Positions 42,064 to 50,918 of a stretch of 64,000 bases of DNA are shown one piece after another. Location of the stretch: assembly GCF_013520865.1 (NCBI RefSeq), contig NZ_JACDXJ010000002.1, positions 62,001 through 126,000 on the forward strand, read 5' to 3'. Position 1 is the stretch's first letter. Every line of letters starts with the position of its first letter. The notes beneath the pieces were generated by a model. It was not told the DNA's origin and searched no databases. It was given only the letters and a program-made list of their open reading frames with translations. Source of the DNA: Microvirga mediterraneensis. GTDB taxonomy: Bacteria; Pseudomonadota; Alphaproteobacteria; Rhizobiales; Beijerinckiaceae. Position numbers and translations under genes: made by a program.

Positions 42064-42936
42064 TTACGTCCCCAGGGCCGTCGGGCTATTTTTCGGAGGC
42101 CGGCCTCGACGACGCAGGACCGGCGCCGGATCGGGCGGCGTGATGAGCGCCTTGGAGCGCACGTGCTCGGGCATCAGTTCAGCGTGCTGCCGTAGGCGGT
42201 AGCTCGAGCCCTCGATCTGGATCACCACCGCATGATGCAGAAGCCGATCCAGCAGGGCCGTGGCCACCACAGGATCGCCAAACACCTCGCCCCATTCGGC
42301 GAACCCGCGGTTCGAGGTCAGGATCATCGCCCCGCGCTCATAGCGCGCGTTGACGAGCTGGAAGAACAGGTTGCCGCCGCCGGACACCACCGGCAGATAG
42401 CCGATCTCGTCCACAATCAGCAGGGCGGGCCGGCAGAAGAAGCGGATCCGCTCCGGCAGGCGCCCCTCGCGCTCGGCACGAGCCAGCATGCCGATCAGAT
42501 CCGCCAGCGTGCAGAAGTACACGCTCTTGCCGGCCTTGACCGCCTCCACGCCGAGCGCCGTGGCCAGGTGGCTCTTGCCGGTCCCCGGCGGGCCGAGGAA
42601 GTGCACGACCTCGCAGCGGCCAATGAAGCCCAACTGCGCCAGGGTCAGGATGCGGTCGCGGTCGAGCGAGGGCTGGAAGGTAAAGTCAAAGCCCGACAGA
42701 GTCTTGATCGTTGCCAGTCGCGCCATGCGCAAACCGGTTTTGATGCGGCTGTTCTCGCGCAGGGTCAGCTCCTCGGACAACAGCGTGTCGATGGCCTCCA
42801 GGGCGCTGATCTCGCCCTGCTCGAGGCGCCGCACGATTGCATCGAGGGCCTCCAGGGCCCGCGGCATCTTCAGGCCAACCAGATCCTGGCGGATCCGCTC
42901 CAGGGTGGTGGGGGTGAGCTCGAGGGCGGCACTCAT
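42064..42936 (-). CDS. istB: IS21 helper ATPase IstB
   Basis: AAA+ ATPase of 290 aa that helps the IstA transposase choose and hold its target. Walker A is HFLGPPGTGKSHLATALG and Walker B is ALLIVDEIGYLPVVSGG; the arginine-bearing NARYERGAMILTSNRGFAEW is also visible, as in DnaC-like relatives. Its start overlaps the istA stop by 4 bases, the usual coupling in IS21. Confidence 0.93.
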   Translation of the reverse strand: MSAALELTPTTLERIRQDLVGLKMPRALEALDAIVRRLEQGEISALEAIDTLLSEELTLRENSRIKTGLRMARLATIKTLSGFDFTFQPSLDRDRILTLAQLGFIGRCEVVHFLGPPGTGKSHLATALGVEAVKAGKSVYFCTLADLIGMLARAEREGRLPERIRFFCRPALLIVDEIGYLPVVSGGGNLFFQLVNARYERGAMILTSNRGFAEWGEVFGDPVVATALLDRLLHHAVVIQIEGSSYRLRQHAELMPEHVRSKALITPPDPAPVLRRRGRPPKNSPTALGT

Positions 42937-44189
42937 GCGCGGGTCTCCCGAGCCAGGTGGCGGGCCACCGCGTCGTAGAACTCGAGCGAACGCTGCGCGA
43001 CCACGTCGCCGGTGCGGCTGACCGGGAAGGCTTCAGATCCACGCCAGGGCCCCGTGGCCATGCCCTTGCGATGGCCAGGCGCCACCCGGCGCTGGTGCCG
43101 ACCCTCGAGCACCGGATGGGCGGCAATCAGTTCGCCCTCCTCGAAGATGCGGATCTCGTCGGCCAGGGTGTGCACCTCGACCACGCGCCGGCGGGTGGAA
43201 TCGGGCACGCTGTAGAAGTTGCCGCCCACGCTGATCATGCCCTCGCGCGAGATCCGCCGCTCCAGGCGCAGCACCGAGCGGAACGGGGCCATCGGCAGAG
43301 GCCGTAAGAAGGGCTGCTCCTCGGCGAAGGCTTCCATGACGATGCGGCGCGTGGTGGCATGCACGCGTGGATTGGCCACCGTGGCCAGCCAGTGCTGCAG
43401 CTGCCGGTTCAGATCCTCGAGATTGCTGAAGGAGCGGGCCAGGAAGAAGTCCTCGCGGATGTAGCGGAAGGGCCGCTCGACCTTGCCCTTGGTCTTGGCC
43501 CGGTACGGCCGGCAGGCTTTGGGATGGAAGCCGAAGTGACGGGCCAGATCGATGAGGGCGCGGTTGTAGACGATGCCGCCGGCCGTGGCTTCGCCGGTGA
43601 CCACGGCCTTCATGCGGTCATAGAGCACCTCGTGCGGCACGCCGCCCAAAGCCTCGAAAGCGGCCACATGACAGCGCAGAAGAGTGGCCAGATCCTGGTG
43701 CAGGACGAAGCGAGCCCAGATCAGGCGGCTGTAGCCGAGCACCAGCGAGAACAGCCACACAATGCGCGGGGCCGACGGCTCGTCGGTGAAGACGACCTGG
43801 AACTGAGCGAAGTCGACCTGGGCTTGCTCGCCGGGTGCGGTCTCGAAGCGAACCTCGAAGGAGGACGGCGTTGCAGGACGGATCTCGCGCAGAAAGTCCG
43901 TGACAGCGGTATAGCCGCCGCTATAGCCGTGCTCCTTGATCTCGCGGAAGAGGCGAGAGCCGGTCAGGCCAGGGAAGGCACTCACGCGCTCGCGCAAGTA
44001 ACGGGTGAAGGGATCGATGACGGTCTGACGTGGCTTGCGCGGGCCATAGGCCGGCGCTTCCAGGCCGCGGTGGATGTATTTGCGCACGGTCTTGCGGTCG
44101 AGGCCGCTCTGGCGGGCAATGGCCGAGACCGACATGCCCTGCCGGTGCCATTCCAGGATCATGACTACCTCCCCAAGCTGGATCACCAC
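42933..44189 (-). CDS. istA: IS21 transposase IstA
   Basis: DDE transposase of 418 aa. The N-terminal helix-turn-helix is MSVSAIARQSGLDRKTVRKYIHRG. The integrase-type core contains EQAQVDFAQFQVVF (first Asp), LYDRMKAVVTGE (second Asp) and GKVERPFRYIREDFFLARSF (catalytic Glu). A C-terminal DNA-binding domain follows (VGGNFYSVPDSTRRRVVEVH). The frame is intact. Confidence 0.93.
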   Translation of the reverse strand: MVIQLGEVVMILEWHRQGMSVSAIARQSGLDRKTVRKYIHRGLEAPAYGPRKPRQTVIDPFTRYLRERVSAFPGLTGSRLFREIKEHGYSGGYTAVTDFLREIRPATPSSFEVRFETAPGEQAQVDFAQFQVVFTDEPSAPRIVWLFSLVLGYSRLIWARFVLHQDLATLLRCHVAAFEALGGVPHEVLYDRMKAVVTGEATAGGIVYNRALIDLARHFGFHPKACRPYRAKTKGKVERPFRYIREDFFLARSFSNLEDLNRQLQHWLATVANPRVHATTRRIVMEAFAEEQPFLRPLPMAPFRSVLRLERRISREGMISVGGNFYSVPDSTRRRVVEVHTLADEIRIFEEGELIAAHPVLEGRHQRRVAPGHRKGMATGPWRGSEAFPVSRTGDVVAQRSLEFYDAVARHLARETRA

Positions 44190-44355
44190 ATGCCCTCCTG
44201 ACCATCAGGAGCAGCATCGGCGACATCGGCCTGCCGGTCTTCCCGGCGGCGGCCAGAAACACCGGCAGCCGCGCTCACCTGGGGAAAATTCAATCGGCAG
44301 GTCTGGGGAGTTTCACTCCGGTATCAACAAGGTTGTGCAGGACCACTCCGCGTAA

Positions 44356-45034
44356 CGCCAGCGTGAGAAGGAGGTCAGAGCCAGCGAGGAGGGGCTGCGG
44401 GAGGTGATCGACGCTCGATTAAGAAGCCGCGGAAGAGTTGGAACAGCCAGGGTAGGACGCTGTCCTCACGTCGGCCAGGGCGGCATTGATCGACCTTCGT
44501 CGAGCGCGTCCTAGACATGTACGTCAGAGCCCCATCGGCCCCGGTGCGGCGCTCAACGACGAGTTGGAGAGGATGATCGAAAGCGCTCGCCACACCGTAC
44601 TAATCAGCGGCCGCTCGAACTGTCGCCGGACCGCGAGCGCGAGGCCCTGATCTGGCTGCTGCGCGACGCCGCTCCCAACAGGTATATCGAACCGCATCCA
44701 GGCCGGCACACCCATTGCGGCTGCCAGCCCGGCGACCCGTCCGATCTGGTGGGCGCCATCTGCCTCCGCAACAAGGCAGAGGAGGCGGGCCCGAACTGCG
44801 ACTACCGGCCGGGACTACGCGTTCCCGTCGACGGAGGATTGCCTCGCATGCCGCCATTGCGTCGCGTTCCGCGAGGACGTGACGGTCATCAACCGCAGGG
44901 TCGAGCGGATTGGCGCTGCGGCCGAGAAAGCGTCCAGAGAGCCCAACCAGGTGGCCGCTAAGGCCAAGCTCGCGTTGCTCAAGACGATGGTCGCTGCCGC
45001 GAAGGCAACCGTGCATGGAAAGCACCGGGGGTGA
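44356..45034 (+). pseudogene. Degenerate coding DNA, Cys-rich plasmid protein remnant
   Basis: Coding sense appears in changing frames on the plus strand: ELSPDREREALIWLLRDAAPN and HCGCQPGDPSDLVGAIC in one, then YAFPSTEDCLACRHCVAFREDVTVI and VAAKAKLALLKTMVAAAKATVHG in another, ending at 45034 just inside the next gene. The CLACRHC motif may bind metal. Together with the next gene it resembles the accessory genes that follow plasmid-borne recombinases, but no recombinase is recognisable, so this is a decayed module. Confidence 0.4.
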
Positions 45035-45036
45035 TC

Positions 45037-45531
45037 ATGGGCAGGAGTGCGTCACCCGAGGAGAAACAGCGCCGCATCCTTGAGGCGTTCAGGGCCAAGG
45101 TCGAGATCCTGGAAGGTTGGGCGACAGAAGGGGTGCCAGAGGGCAGCGAAATTCCCAAGACCCACGCTGCGCTGCGCCGTTGGGGAGGGCCCGACGGGAG
45201 GCTCGCACAGTGGTCCGACCCCCTGATCGACCGGCCGAACGTCGGGAAGTACCCGGACCTCACCGAACGGTACCAACAGGCGCTAAGAAACATTGAGCTG
45301 CGGTTGCGGAAGTCCAAGCGTGGCCGATTGGGAGACCTGGAGGGCGAGCTGGCGGTCCTCCGGCGCGATAGCGATGCTCTCCGGGCCCAGAACGCCTACT
45401 TGATCGGCCTCCTCGACCAGCGCGAACGCCGAATCGTTATGCTAGAGGATTTGGCGCGGGCCCATAAGCTGCCGGTCCCGCCGCCTGTCACGGCGACCTC
45501 GCCCAGGTCCCCCCGTCAGGTCAAGGATTGA
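45037..45531 (+). CDS. Hypothetical coiled-coil protein
   Basis: A 164-aa basic protein. The N-terminal half (SPEEKQRRILEAFRAKVEILEGW, then EIPKTHAALRRWGG) is helical; from about residue 95 a coiled coil follows (LGDLEGELAVLRRDSDALRAQNAYLIGLLDQRERRIVMLEDL), ending in a Pro/Ser tail. Similar small proteins accompany tyrosine recombinases in rhizobial plasmids, but here no recombinase is adjacent. The chosen ATG at 45037 has a G-rich site upstream; a GTG at 45031 is also in frame. Confidence 0.55.
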   Translation: MGRSASPEEKQRRILEAFRAKVEILEGWATEGVPEGSEIPKTHAALRRWGGPDGRLAQWSDPLIDRPNVGKYPDLTERYQQALRNIELRLRKSKRGRLGDLEGELAVLRRDSDALRAQNAYLIGLLDQRERRIVMLEDLARAHKLPVPPPVTATSPRSPRQVKD

Positions 45532-46375
45532 CGGCGTGGCGAGGGCTCCAACGGAAGACAGGGCCTTCGGCAGTTTTCTCTCGAGCCTCGACGTTCGTGA
45601 CGTAGTCCTGCAGACTGCTCCGCCGCATCCAATCGTGATCTGGACGCCGTGTAAGCCAGGGAGCTGCCGCAGTTGCTGGATAGCACCATGGTCCCGTGGC
45701 AGGCCCCCCGCCAGTTGGTCCTGAACGCCCTTGCCTCGCATGAGGAGACAGCTCCTCATCCTCCTCGGGCGCATCCTGGGCCCGAGGCGTCTTGGGGTGC
45801 CCAAGCTCCTCCGGTAGGTGCGGCAGGAGCGGGGCCGGTTCGGCCTCGACGCAAGCCGCATCCCGGATTGGCGACAGACCTGCTCCTGCGCCTCAAATAT
45901 GCGCTGCGGAGCCATCTGCACGGAAGGCGAGCCAATCGCCGGGCGTGTAGGCGACGTCCTTCCAGCAGCCCAAAGGTCCTTGACCAGCCGCTTTCTGAAC
46001 TATCTCCTCTCTTCTAAGCAGCAGGATTGTCGCTGTTGCATACGGATTATAGTGTTACGAGGGAGGAAAGCGTGCGCAACACCTTCCAAACGACTCTGCC
46101 GACTACCTCTTCTTTTGCCCCTCGGCTTGGGGTAGAGCTGCTGTCCGCTTTATCCCGCTCTGCTGTGGAGTGACCCTTGTCCGCTTCCATCTCTCCTCGG
46201 AGTCAGCGTTGTGCCCGCGCGCACCCACACCTGGGCCATGCGGCGAGCTGGTCTCAGGTGCCGCCATTTAAAAAGCTGAACCACGATCACCACGCGTTCT
46301 GACCAGCATGCTCCCCCAAAGCTTGTTTGACAGCAAACCCGATCCAAGGGGCCGGACAGAAACCGGGCTAAATTG
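45532..46375. other. Non-coding or eroded region
   Basis: About 840 bases in which all frames are broken by stops. Short protein-like patches (for example near 45740-45960) have no recognisable motif. I see no RNA gene or repeat. It lies between a hypothetical gene and the truncated response regulator, and probably represents decayed plasmid DNA. Confidence 0.4.
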
Positions 46376-46762
46376 ATGACTGACGTTGGTGATCCGGTGG
46401 GCTCCGGTTCGGCCTCAGTTCACGTAAGTTCGACCGGCGCTCCCTCCGATCCGGTGCTTGCGAAGATCCTGGTCGTCGATGACGATCCCAGGAACCTGCT
46501 TGCCGTCGAAGAGATCCTGCGCACACCAGGGATCGAGATCGTCACGGCTGATTCCGGCGAGGCGGCCTTGCGACAAGTGTTACAGGACGACTTCGCCCTT
46601 ATCCTGCTCGACGTGCAGATGCCGCGGCTCGACGGCTACGAGGTCGCTGGCCTGATTCGGGCCCGGCCGCGCTCGGCGCGGGTGCCGATCCTGTTCCTCA
46701 CGGCCGTCAACAAGGACGACGCGCATGTCTTCAAGGGGTACTCGGCAGGCGCGGTGGACTAT
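46376..46762 (+). pseudogene. Response-regulator receiver domain truncated by IS3
   Basis: About 129 codons of a CheY-like receiver domain: ILVVDDDPRNLLAVEEIL (acidic pair), LILLDVQMPRLDGYEVAGLI (phospho-acceptor Asp), VPILFLTAVNKDD (conserved Thr) and FKGYSAGAVDY, where the conserved Lys should follow within a few residues. At this point the IS3 end begins and the remaining codons belong to the insertion. The missing tail and output domain are not found elsewhere in the window. Possibly once part of a hybrid kinase or a stand-alone regulator. Confidence 0.8.
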
Positions 46763-46795
46763 GGCCTGCCCCATGTAGGTGATCCGTGTGTGATG

Positions 46796-47800
46796 TTAAT
46801 TCAGCGTTGGTCTGGACGCCAGCTTGGAAGCCAGGACCAGGACCTCTGGTGCGGGCGGTCGGTAGCCCAAGGATGAGTGCGGGCGCACCGTGTTGTAATG
46901 GCGGCGCCAATTTTCGATCACCACCTTTGCCTCCTGCAGGGTGTAGAAGATCTCTCCTTTCAGCAGTTCATCGCGAAGCTTCGAGTTGAAGCTCTCGCAA
47001 TAGCCGTTCTCCCAGGGACTACCCGGCTCAATGTAAGCCGTCTTCGCCCCAACCGCACCGATCCAGGCCCGAACCGCTTGGGCCACGAATTCGCTGCCGT
47101 TGTCGGAACGAATATGGCCCGGAATACCGCGCAGGATGAACAGGTCCGAGAGCACGTCGATGACATCGACGGCTTTCAGCTTCCGGTTCACTCGGATGGC
47201 CAGGCATTCACGCGTGAACTCGTCAATGATGTTGAGCATGCGGAACTTGCGCCCGTCATGGGTGCGATCCTCGACAAAGTCGTAGCTCCAGACGTGGTTG
47301 GGATACTCCGGCCTCAGCCGGATGCAGGATCCGTCGTTGAGCCAGAGCCGCCCCTTCTTCGGTTGCTTTTGCGGCACTTTGAGCCCCTCCCGTCGCCAGA
47401 TCCGCTCGACCCGCTTCTTGTTCACCAGCCAGCCGGCGTCCCGCAGCAGGGCCGTGATGCGCCGGTAGCCATAGCGGCCGTACTGGGTGGCCAAGGCAAT
47501 GATGTCGGCGGTCAGGGCCGCCTCATCTTCCGGCTGCTTGGGGATCTTGCGCTGGGTGGAACGGTGCTGGCCCAGGACCCGGCAGGCCAGCCGTTCTGAG
47601 ACGCCGTACCTGGCGATCACATGCTCCACACAGGCGCGACGGCGGGCGGGGCTCAGTAGTTTCCCGAGGCGGCCTCCTTGAGGATGAGCTTCTCCAGGGT
47701 GAGATCCGAGACCGCTCGACGCAACCGGGCGTTCTCCATCTCGAGTTCCTTGAGCCGCTTGACCTGGTCGGATTTGAGGCCGCCGTACTCGGAGCGCCAC
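46796..47800 (-). CDS. IS3-family transposase OrfB, element A
   Basis: Catalytic frame of an IS3 element; normally made as an OrfAB fusion by -1 frameshifting. The helix HTH_21-like part (YGRYGYRRITALLRDAGWLVNKKRV) is followed by the rve core: VWSYDFVEDRTHDGRKF (first Asp), GHIRSDNGSEFVAQAV (second Asp) and WENGYCESFNSKLRDELL (catalytic Glu). The first 60 codons are probably read only as part of the fusion with OrfA. Confidence 0.92.
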   Translation of the reverse strand: MALRVRRPQIRPGQAAQGTRDGERPVASSGLGSHPGEAHPQGGRLGKLLSPARRRACVEHVIARYGVSERLACRVLGQHRSTQRKIPKQPEDEAALTADIIALATQYGRYGYRRITALLRDAGWLVNKKRVERIWRREGLKVPQKQPKKGRLWLNDGSCIRLRPEYPNHVWSYDFVEDRTHDGRKFRMLNIIDEFTRECLAIRVNRKLKAVDVIDVLSDLFILRGIPGHIRSDNGSEFVAQAVRAWIGAVGAKTAYIEPGSPWENGYCESFNSKLRDELLKGEIFYTLQEAKVVIENWRRHYNTVRPHSSLGYRPPAPEVLVLASKLASRPTLN

Positions 47801-47931
47801 CTGTAGTACGTGACCTCCGTCACACCAATCTGCCGGATCGCCTCCGCGACTGTCCGGCCTTGTGCCGTCAGCACGTCAACCTGCCGCAACTTGGAAACGA
47901 TCTCTTCGGCTGTATGCCGCTTCTTGCCCAT
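47653..47931 (-). CDS. IS3-family OrfA, element A
   Basis: A 92-aa protein with a helix-turn-helix (KLRQVDVLTAQGRTVAEAIRQIGVTEVTYYRWRSEYGG) and a leucine-zipper-like coiled coil (RLKELEMENARLRRAVSDLTLEK). It overlaps OrfB in another frame, the arrangement for translational frameshifting. Confidence 0.9.
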   Translation of the reverse strand: MGKKRHTAEEIVSKLRQVDVLTAQGRTVAEAIRQIGVTEVTYYRWRSEYGGLKSDQVKRLKELEMENARLRRAVSDLTLEKLILKEAASGNY

Positions 47932-47995
47932 CTTCAGTCCTCCTTCGGCTTAAAAGCCATACTTCAGGGAGGATCACTTTGCAGGGGGCAGACCA

Positions 47996-48728
47996 ATCGC
48001 CCGCCGATGCCATGAAGGTCAAAGCCGCCCAGGTGGTGTTCGTGAACGGCCTCGGGCTCGAAGGATGGATGGACCGCTTCTTCAAGGCCTCAGGCTCAAC
48101 CGCTCCGATGATCGTCGCCTCAACGGGCGTGAAGCCGATCGAAGGAGCCGAAGACGGCCACGACACGCACACGGGGCATGGCGGCGAGCATGCCGAGCAT
48201 CGCCTCGATTCCCATGCCTGGCAGAATGTCGCCAATGTGAAGCTCTATGTGGCCAACATCCGGGACGCCCTGATCCAGGCGGATCCGGGCGGCAAGCAGA
48301 CATATGACGGCAACGCCGCCCGGTACCTGTCCACACTGGATTCGCTCGATGCCGAGGTCAGGACCGCCATCGCGAAGATCCCAGTCGACCGGCGCCGGAT
48401 TATCACCACGCATGATGCGCTGGGATACTTCGCTGCCGCTTACGGGATCCAGGTCATTGCCCCCCAGGGTGTCTCCACCGAAGCCGAAGCCTCGGCCCAG
48501 GATGTCGCCAGGATCATCCGGCAGATCAGGGCAGAGAAGATTCCGGCGGTGTTCATCGAGAACATCTCGGATGATCGCCTGATGCAGCGGATCGCCAAGG
48601 AGACGGGCGCCCGCATCGGCGACAAGATCTACTCGGATGCCCTGTCCGAGCCGGATGGGCCGGCCGGCACCTACGTCGACATGATCCGCAACAACGTCCG
48701 GGCGTTCAGCGCGGCCCTGATGGGCTAG
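47996..48728 (+). pseudogene. ZnuA-type zinc ABC transporter binding protein, N-terminus removed by IS3
   Basis: The plus strand carries about 243 codons of a cluster A-I metal-binding protein, from SPADAMKVKAAQVVFVNGLGLEGWMDRF to NNVRAFSAALMG and a stop. It has the His-rich loop of zinc-binding members (GHDTHTGHGGEHAEH), LDSHAWQNVANVKLYVANI and IITTHDALGYFAAAYG. The signal peptide and the first 60 or so residues, with one metal ligand, are missing where the IS3 ends. An open frame runs from inside the IS3 into the gene, but translation of a working product is unlikely. Confidence 0.8.
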
Positions 48729-48944
48729 CGTACGGAGCGGGAGCGGGCTGGGCCATCCGGTGGCTCAGGACGCCGTCATGCGCAAGGGAGGTCTCAGGGC
48801 TGCGCCGTCGTCGGCGGTCGCTCCGCCTTGCCGTGGCACCTGCGATCATGCGCCATTGTTTCGCCTCTCTTAGCCGTGAACCCTCATGGTTCGACTCAAC
48901 GCCTTCAAGGCTCGCCGGAAGCACGGCGATGCAAGAGCGATCCC

Positions 48945-49592
48945 ATGGCTCCTCCAGGATTGAAACCCCTACTGGCTCTCTGTCTGATCGGGCTGACCTC
49001 GCCCGCCTTTGCGCACCCGCATATCTGGATTACCGCGAAGGCGGAGATTGTCTTCGCGCCGGATGGCAAGGTGACGGGGGTGCGCCACCAATGGACCTTC
49101 GATGAGGCCTACACGGCCTATGTCACGCAAGGCTTGGACAAGAACAGCGACGGCAAGCTGACACCTGAGGAGTTGCAGGGATTGGCGGAGGAGAATGCGG
49201 CTGGCCTGTCAGAGTTCAACTACTTCACGACCCTGAAGGTGAAGGGCAAGCCACAGGCCGTCATGGATCCGCGCGAGGCCCGGATGGTCATGGACAAGGA
49301 CCGGGTCACCATGTCGTTCTTCCTGCCCCTGAAGTCCGCAACTCCCATCGCAGGGCTCCTGGCGATAGAGATCGACGATCCCACCTTCTTCGTCTATTTC
49401 AGCCTCGCCGATCAATCCGCAGTGACCCTGGCCAACGCCCCCGAGGGCTGCCTGTCCAATGTCGCCAAGGCCAAGGCGCTCGATACCGCCATGCAGAAGA
49501 TCCTGCAGGACGAAGGCGCGATCCAGGCCGCGCCGCCCGGCGCGAATTTCAGCGTCGAATATTCCAACAAGGCGATCATCGCATGTCCGTGA
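48945..49592 (+). CDS. DUF1007 periplasmic protein (ZevA-like)
   Basis: A 215-aa exported protein with a signal peptide (LKPLLALCLIGLTSPAFA) and the family start HPHIWITAKAEIVFAPDG; an EF-hand-like loop DKNSDGKLTPEEL lies near residues 65-77, and the rest is beta-rich. DUF1007 proteins pair with NicO-type transporters; in Haemophilus the ZevA-ZevB pair mediates zinc uptake. Its stop overlaps the next gene by 10 bases, matching that pairing. It follows the truncated zinc-binding protein gene by about 216 bases. Confidence 0.85.
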   Translation: MAPPGLKPLLALCLIGLTSPAFAHPHIWITAKAEIVFAPDGKVTGVRHQWTFDEAYTAYVTQGLDKNSDGKLTPEELQGLAEENAAGLSEFNYFTTLKVKGKPQAVMDPREARMVMDKDRVTMSFFLPLKSATPIAGLLAIEIDDPTFFVYFSLADQSAVTLANAPEGCLSNVAKAKALDTAMQKILQDEGAIQAAPPGANFSVEYSNKAIIACP

Positions 49593-50602
49593 CCTCCGTT
49601 CCGCTCGCCCCCTCGGCGCCCGGTTCGACACGCCTCTGGCAGAGGCTGGGCCTCACGCTGGCGGCGGTCGCCATCGTGGCCTCCGCGCTTGGGTTCCTCG
49701 CGCTCTGGATCGGCCCCATCGCGGCACCCGCCCCGAAAACTCCCTTCGGCATGGGCATTCGGGAAGCTGCGCCGTCCGGCAACATCGGTGCCTGGATTCT
49801 CTCCATTCAATCGGACTTCTATGCCAGCCTCCAGGCGAGCGTGCGCGCCCTGAAGGAGAACGGCGCGGCCTTCAGGTCTCTCCTTCTCGTCGGCTTTGCT
49901 TATGGGATCTTTCATGCGGCAGGGCCGGGGCACGGCAAGAGCGTGATCTCGGCCTATCTCGTGGCGGACGAGAAGGCGCTGCGCAAGGGCTTGCTCCTGA
50001 GCTTCGCCGCTGCCGCCGTGCAGGCCTGTGTGGCCATTCTCATCGTCGGCACGGTCAGCGTCGTGCTGCGCGCTACGGCCGCCACCATGAACAGGCTGGC
50101 CATGAACGTGGAGCTTCTGAGCTTCGTCATCGTCGCGCTGATGGGTCTTGTGATCACCTGGCGCAAGAGCGGCAAGGTGCTGGGCGTGGTGGCGCTGGCG
50201 CGCAATCCGCTCGCCAGCGTGCCCGAGGAAAGCTGCGATCACGTGCACATGCCGCCGCCCGAGGAACTCAACCGTCTCACCCGCTGGCGGGACATGGCGG
50301 GCGTGGCATTAGCGGCCGGCATTCGGCCGTGCGCGGGAGCGTTGATCGTTCTCGTCTTTTCGCTGGCTCAAGGCCTCTTGGTGGCTGGCATCGCCGCGAC
50401 CTTCGCCATGTCGCTCGGCACCGCGCTCACCACCAGCGCCATCGCGGCAGTTGCGGTGTTCGCCAAGGCGCTCGCCCTCAAGGTGACCGGAGGACGTGGC
50501 GCTTCGGGTGCGATCGCGATAGCCGGCATCGAACTCCTCGCGGCGGCCTTCGTGCTCGTGCTCGGGGCCTCGCTGCTGGCGGGGCTTTGGGCGGGTTCGT
50601 GA
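49583..50602 (+). CDS. NicO/RcnA-type metal permease (ZevB-like)
   Basis: A 339-aa polytopic protein. The signature GIFHAAGPGHGKSVISAYLV and the late GIRPCAGALIVLVFSLAQGL are those of NicO/RcnA nickel-cobalt-zinc transporters; between them is a short loop with SCDHVHMPPPEEL. About six or seven hydrophobic helices. It overlaps the DUF1007 gene and is followed after 16 bases by a small gene. By analogy with ZevAB I favour zinc, but nickel or cobalt cannot be excluded. Confidence 0.88.
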   Translation: MSVTSVPLAPSAPGSTRLWQRLGLTLAAVAIVASALGFLALWIGPIAAPAPKTPFGMGIREAAPSGNIGAWILSIQSDFYASLQASVRALKENGAAFRSLLLVGFAYGIFHAAGPGHGKSVISAYLVADEKALRKGLLLSFAAAAVQACVAILIVGTVSVVLRATAATMNRLAMNVELLSFVIVALMGLVITWRKSGKVLGVVALARNPLASVPEESCDHVHMPPPEELNRLTRWRDMAGVALAAGIRPCAGALIVLVFSLAQGLLVAGIAATFAMSLGTALTTSAIAAVAVFAKALALKVTGGRGASGAIAIAGIELLAAAFVLVLGASLLAGLWAGS

Positions 50603-50618
50603 GGTGAGGGCCGTGGCA

Positions 50619-50918
50619 ATGCTTCAGTGGTGGCGGGAACGGCGGAGCCAGGCGGAGGAGCGGGCCGCCCTGGTGGCGCAGATGAAGCCGCGCGTCCGGG
50701 CTGCGTTCGGCTTGGGCGAGACGGATACCGTCGCCATTAGCGAGATTGCCTGCCCAGACCTCGGATGTCCCGACCTCGAGACCGTGATCCTGATCATGCG
50801 CCCAGGCCGGAGGACCCAGGCCGTGAAGATCGCTGGGCCGTTGGCGCAGGTCAGCGATGCGGACCTCGTGCAAGCCGCAGCCCGTTGGCCATCCCTCTCT
50901 GAGGCAGGGGAAAAATAA
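50619..50918 (+). CDS. Conserved hypothetical protein of the metal-transport operon
   Basis: A 99-aa soluble protein from the ATG at 50619; a GTG at 50604 is also possible. The core is VRAAFGLGETDTVAISEIACPDLGCPDLETVILIM, in which the CPDxGCPDxET segment is striking and may bind metal through its two cysteines. It ends with AVKIAGPLAQVSDADLVQAA. It directly follows the NicO gene in the same direction and so probably assists it. No known family name. Confidence 0.6.
   Translation: MLQWWRERRSQAEERAALVAQMKPRVRAAFGLGETDTVAISEIACPDLGCPDLETVILIMRPGRRTQAVKIAGPLAQVSDADLVQAAARWPSLSEAGEK

Larger units (their letters stand above)
42006..44328 (-). mobile_element. IS21-family insertion sequence
   Basis: Contains istA and istB. 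Ends can be aligned: left TCAATGCCGTTTGAATCG then TCCCCAG, and right (read inward) TTGATACCGGAGTGAAAC then TCCCCAG, followed by a second shared block ending TTCCCCA. A 9-base direct repeat AAGGTTGTG flanks the element on both sides (41997-42005 and 44329-44337), fitting or slightly exceeding the expected target duplication. Confidence 0.85.
46762..47995 (-). mobile_element. IS3-family insertion sequence A (IS407-like)
   Basis: Ends are TGGCCTGCCCCATGTAGG on the left and, read inward from 47995, TGGTCTGCCCCCTGCAAA, both followed by GTGATCC. Two overlapping frames encode OrfA and OrfB. No short target duplication is visible outside the ends, and the genes on the two sides are different truncated genes, so sequence between two copies was probably lost. 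Confidence 0.8.
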
